Below, one piece after another: positions 62,708 through 64,000 of a stretch of DNA of 64,000 bases. A model generated the notes under the pieces. It was not told where the DNA came from and did not search any database. It worked only from the letters and a program-made list of their open reading frames with translations. This DNA comes from Pseudomonas asturiensis (GTDB taxonomy: Bacteria > Pseudomonadota > Gammaproteobacteria > Pseudomonadales > Pseudomonadaceae). Both the position numbers and the translations under genes were made by a program. The number at the start of each line of letters is the position of its first letter. Within the stretch, counting starts at the first letter, position 1. The stretch spans positions 62,001-126,000 of the forward strand of contig NZ_FRDA01000001.1 of the NCBI RefSeq assembly GCF_900143095.1, read 5' to 3'.

Positions 62708-63403
62708 TCAGGCTCCCTTGAAGTGCTGGGCACGCGCGCGGCCCAGCGCCGTGCGCTTGCAGTCCGGGTCGTGCAGGTTGCCGTTGGTAAGGCCGCTGAA
62801 ACCGTGAATGTCGCCGGTACCGCCGAACTGCACCAGTTGCACCTCGCGCAGCTCGCCGGGTTCAAAGCGCACAGCGGTGCCGGCCGGGATGTCCAGGTGC
62901 ATGCCGAAGGCGATTTCGCGGGGGAAATCCAGCGCCTTGTTGACCTCGAAGAAGTGGTAATGGCTGCCGATCTGCACAGGCCGGTCGCCGGTGTTCAGGG
63001 CGCGCAGCGTCGCTGTCGGCCGACCGGCGTTGAGCTGAATGTCACCGTCAGGCGCGAGAATCTCGCCGGGCGTGGGCATCGCGGTCAGCGGCAACCGACC
63101 CGGCCGGATCGGTTGATGGACAGTGACCAGTTTGGTGCCGTCCGCAAAGGTACCTTCGACCTGCAGCACAGGCAGCAACTGCGCAACGCCGGGCATCACG
63201 TCGTCAGTGTTCAGAATCGTCGAGCCGAAGCCGATCAGCTCCGCCACGCTGCGTCCCTCGCGAGCGCCTTCCAGAATCTCGTCGGCGATCAGCGCCGAGG
63301 CTTCCGGGAAATTCAGGCGCAGTCCCTTGCTGCGACGTTTGCGCGACAGTTCGGCGGCGGTGTACAGCGTGAGCCGTTCAAGCTCGGTGGGGGTCAGCAG
63401 CAT
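62708..63403 (-). CDS. ureAB: Fused urease gamma-beta subunit UreAB
   Basis: A 231-residue fusion. Residues 1-100 are UreA ([54 protein letters not shown]); residues 110-220 are UreB ([57 protein letters not shown]). Separate subunits are the rule in most proteobacteria; a gamma-beta fusion occurs in some lineages. It forms the urease core with UreC. Confidence 0.95.
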   Translation of the reverse strand: MLLTPTELERLTLYTAAELSRKRRSKGLRLNFPEASALIADEILEGAREGRSVAELIGFGSTILNTDDVMPGVAQLLPVLQVEGTFADGTKLVTVHQPIRPGRLPLTAMPTPGEILAPDGDIQLNAGRPTATLRALNTGDRPVQIGSHYHFFEVNKALDFPREIAFGMHLDIPAGTAVRFEPGELREVQLVQFGGTGDIHGFSGLTNGNLHDPDCKRTALGRARAQHFKGA

Positions 63404-63427
63404 AGCGTGGCTCCTGCGGGCAGGTGA

Positions 63428-64000
63428 TCAATTGGCGAACAGGCGCAATTCCTGGGTTTCGTGGCGCATCACGGCGATCTCGGCCATGGGCGTGAAGCCG
63501 CTGGCGTTGTCCGGTTCCGGTGGGGCTTGAGCCAGCAGTTGCGCAATCAACGGTTGCATCGTGGTCAGCACTCGCTGTGCGTCAATGTGGCCTATCACGC
63601 CGAGGCGCACGGCGGCGCTGACCAGACCGGTACACAGGCCGTGGGCGGCCGCCAGTTGGCAATGCTCCAGATGCATGCCCAGGTGTTTCCAGATCAGACC
63701 CTGCAACACGGGCAGGTGCCCTGGCGTTTGGCCCGCCAGTACCCGTTGCTGATACGACGCCGCGCCGGACGTCCCCAACGCAACGTGAACGCCCAGCAAC
63801 GCCTGGCCGATACGCCGTGAGCCCTGACGCAGCTCTTCGGCCAGGGTCAGCGCTTCGACCTGTGCGTCCAGCGCCATCAACTGATCCAGATCATCGGCTG
63901 ACTGCCAGGCAGCGACCAGGAAAGCCCGATCAAAACTGTTCCAGCGATGCCGCAATTGGCCTTCGACGAAACCGCACACCTCAGCGCTTCGGTCAGGGCG
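63428..64000 (-). CDS. ureF: Urease accessory protein UreF, partial at the window edge
   Basis: The frame is open to the right edge, so the N-terminal part lies outside. The visible part has [43 protein letters not shown] and the C-terminal [20 protein letters not shown]. UreF acts with UreD and UreG in nickel loading. It precedes ureAB; a ureE gene would have to lie beyond the edge or elsewhere. Confidence 0.9.
   Translation of the reverse strand, partial: RPDRSAEVCGFVEGQLRHRWNSFDRAFLVAAWQSADDLDQLMALDAQVEALTLAEELRQGSRRIGQALLGVHVALGTSGAASYQQRVLAGQTPGHLPVLQGLIWKHLGMHLEHCQLAAAHGLCTGLVSAAVRLGVIGHIDAQRVLTTMQPLIAQLLAQAPPEPDNASGFTPMAEIAVMRHETQELRLFAN

Noticed and set aside
61735-62721. A 328-codon plus-strand frame opposite ureC
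   Set aside because: Shadow of ureC; low-complexity Val/Asp/His-rich translation and no start signal.

Overview
The window looks like a Pseudomonas chromosome, most probably of the P. syringae group. It carries the thrS-infC-rpmI-rplT-pheS-pheT-ihfA-merR-tRNA-Pro(GGG) block, a DpkA-type imino acid reductase, a fused UreAB subunit, a DUF1654-endA pair and an rbs operon that includes rbsR and a nucleoside hydrolase. The species call is an inference from gene content and remembered protein sequences; no database was searched.

Layout. 0-2.6 kb: end of moaB, moeA and a family 2 glycosyltransferase. 2.7-6.8 kb: a tripartite MFS efflux operon. 6.8-15.7 kb: core genes, including a KefB-like antiporter, a Fur-like regulator, an orphan FecR, dpkA, a ParD-like protein paired with a methionine aminopeptidase, and a DUF1654-endonuclease I pair behind a LexA box. 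15.8-23.0 kb: ribose operon rbsBACRKD plus an exported nucleoside hydrolase, with a MITE-like element before the last gene. 23-25 kb: small envelope proteins and a cold-shock protein. 25.1-32.6 kb: translation block ending at tRNA-Pro(GGG).

32.5-37.9 kb is a decayed integrative element in the 3' end of tRNA-Pro. A 41-bp copy of the tRNA 3' end (two mismatches) plus a terminator hairpin bounds the far side. Inside are an IS21-family element, the stump of an HNH-type gene cut by it, three unrecognised small genes, a HigB/HigA pair and a P4-type integrase with an in-frame stop and no catalytic domain.

38.0-48.8 kb is the most interesting region: a LysR regulator and a likely hydrazine-forming biosynthetic cluster. 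It has a lysine/ornithine N-monooxygenase, MFS exporter, ATP-grasp ligase, cupin, diaminopimelate-decarboxylase-like enzyme, a cupin-MetRS fusion, a glycine-oxidase-like flavoenzyme and a methyltransferase. The monooxygenase, cupin-MetRS and flavoenzyme together match the hydrazinoacetate-type N-N bond-forming set known from actinomycete pathways (s56-p1, formycin/pyrazofurin, triacsin). The ligase, decarboxylase and methyltransferase point to a product I cannot name.

49-54.3 kb: a small secreted peptide, then a GntR regulator, amino-acid ABC transporter and gamma-glutamyltransferase. 54.5-59.3 kb: a LysR regulator divergent from an SDR, a class III aminotransferase and a glutamine-synthetase-like ligase, probably amine catabolism. 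59.4-64 kb: a urease operon on the minus strand (ureF-ureAB-ureC-ureG-ureD), cut by the window edge.
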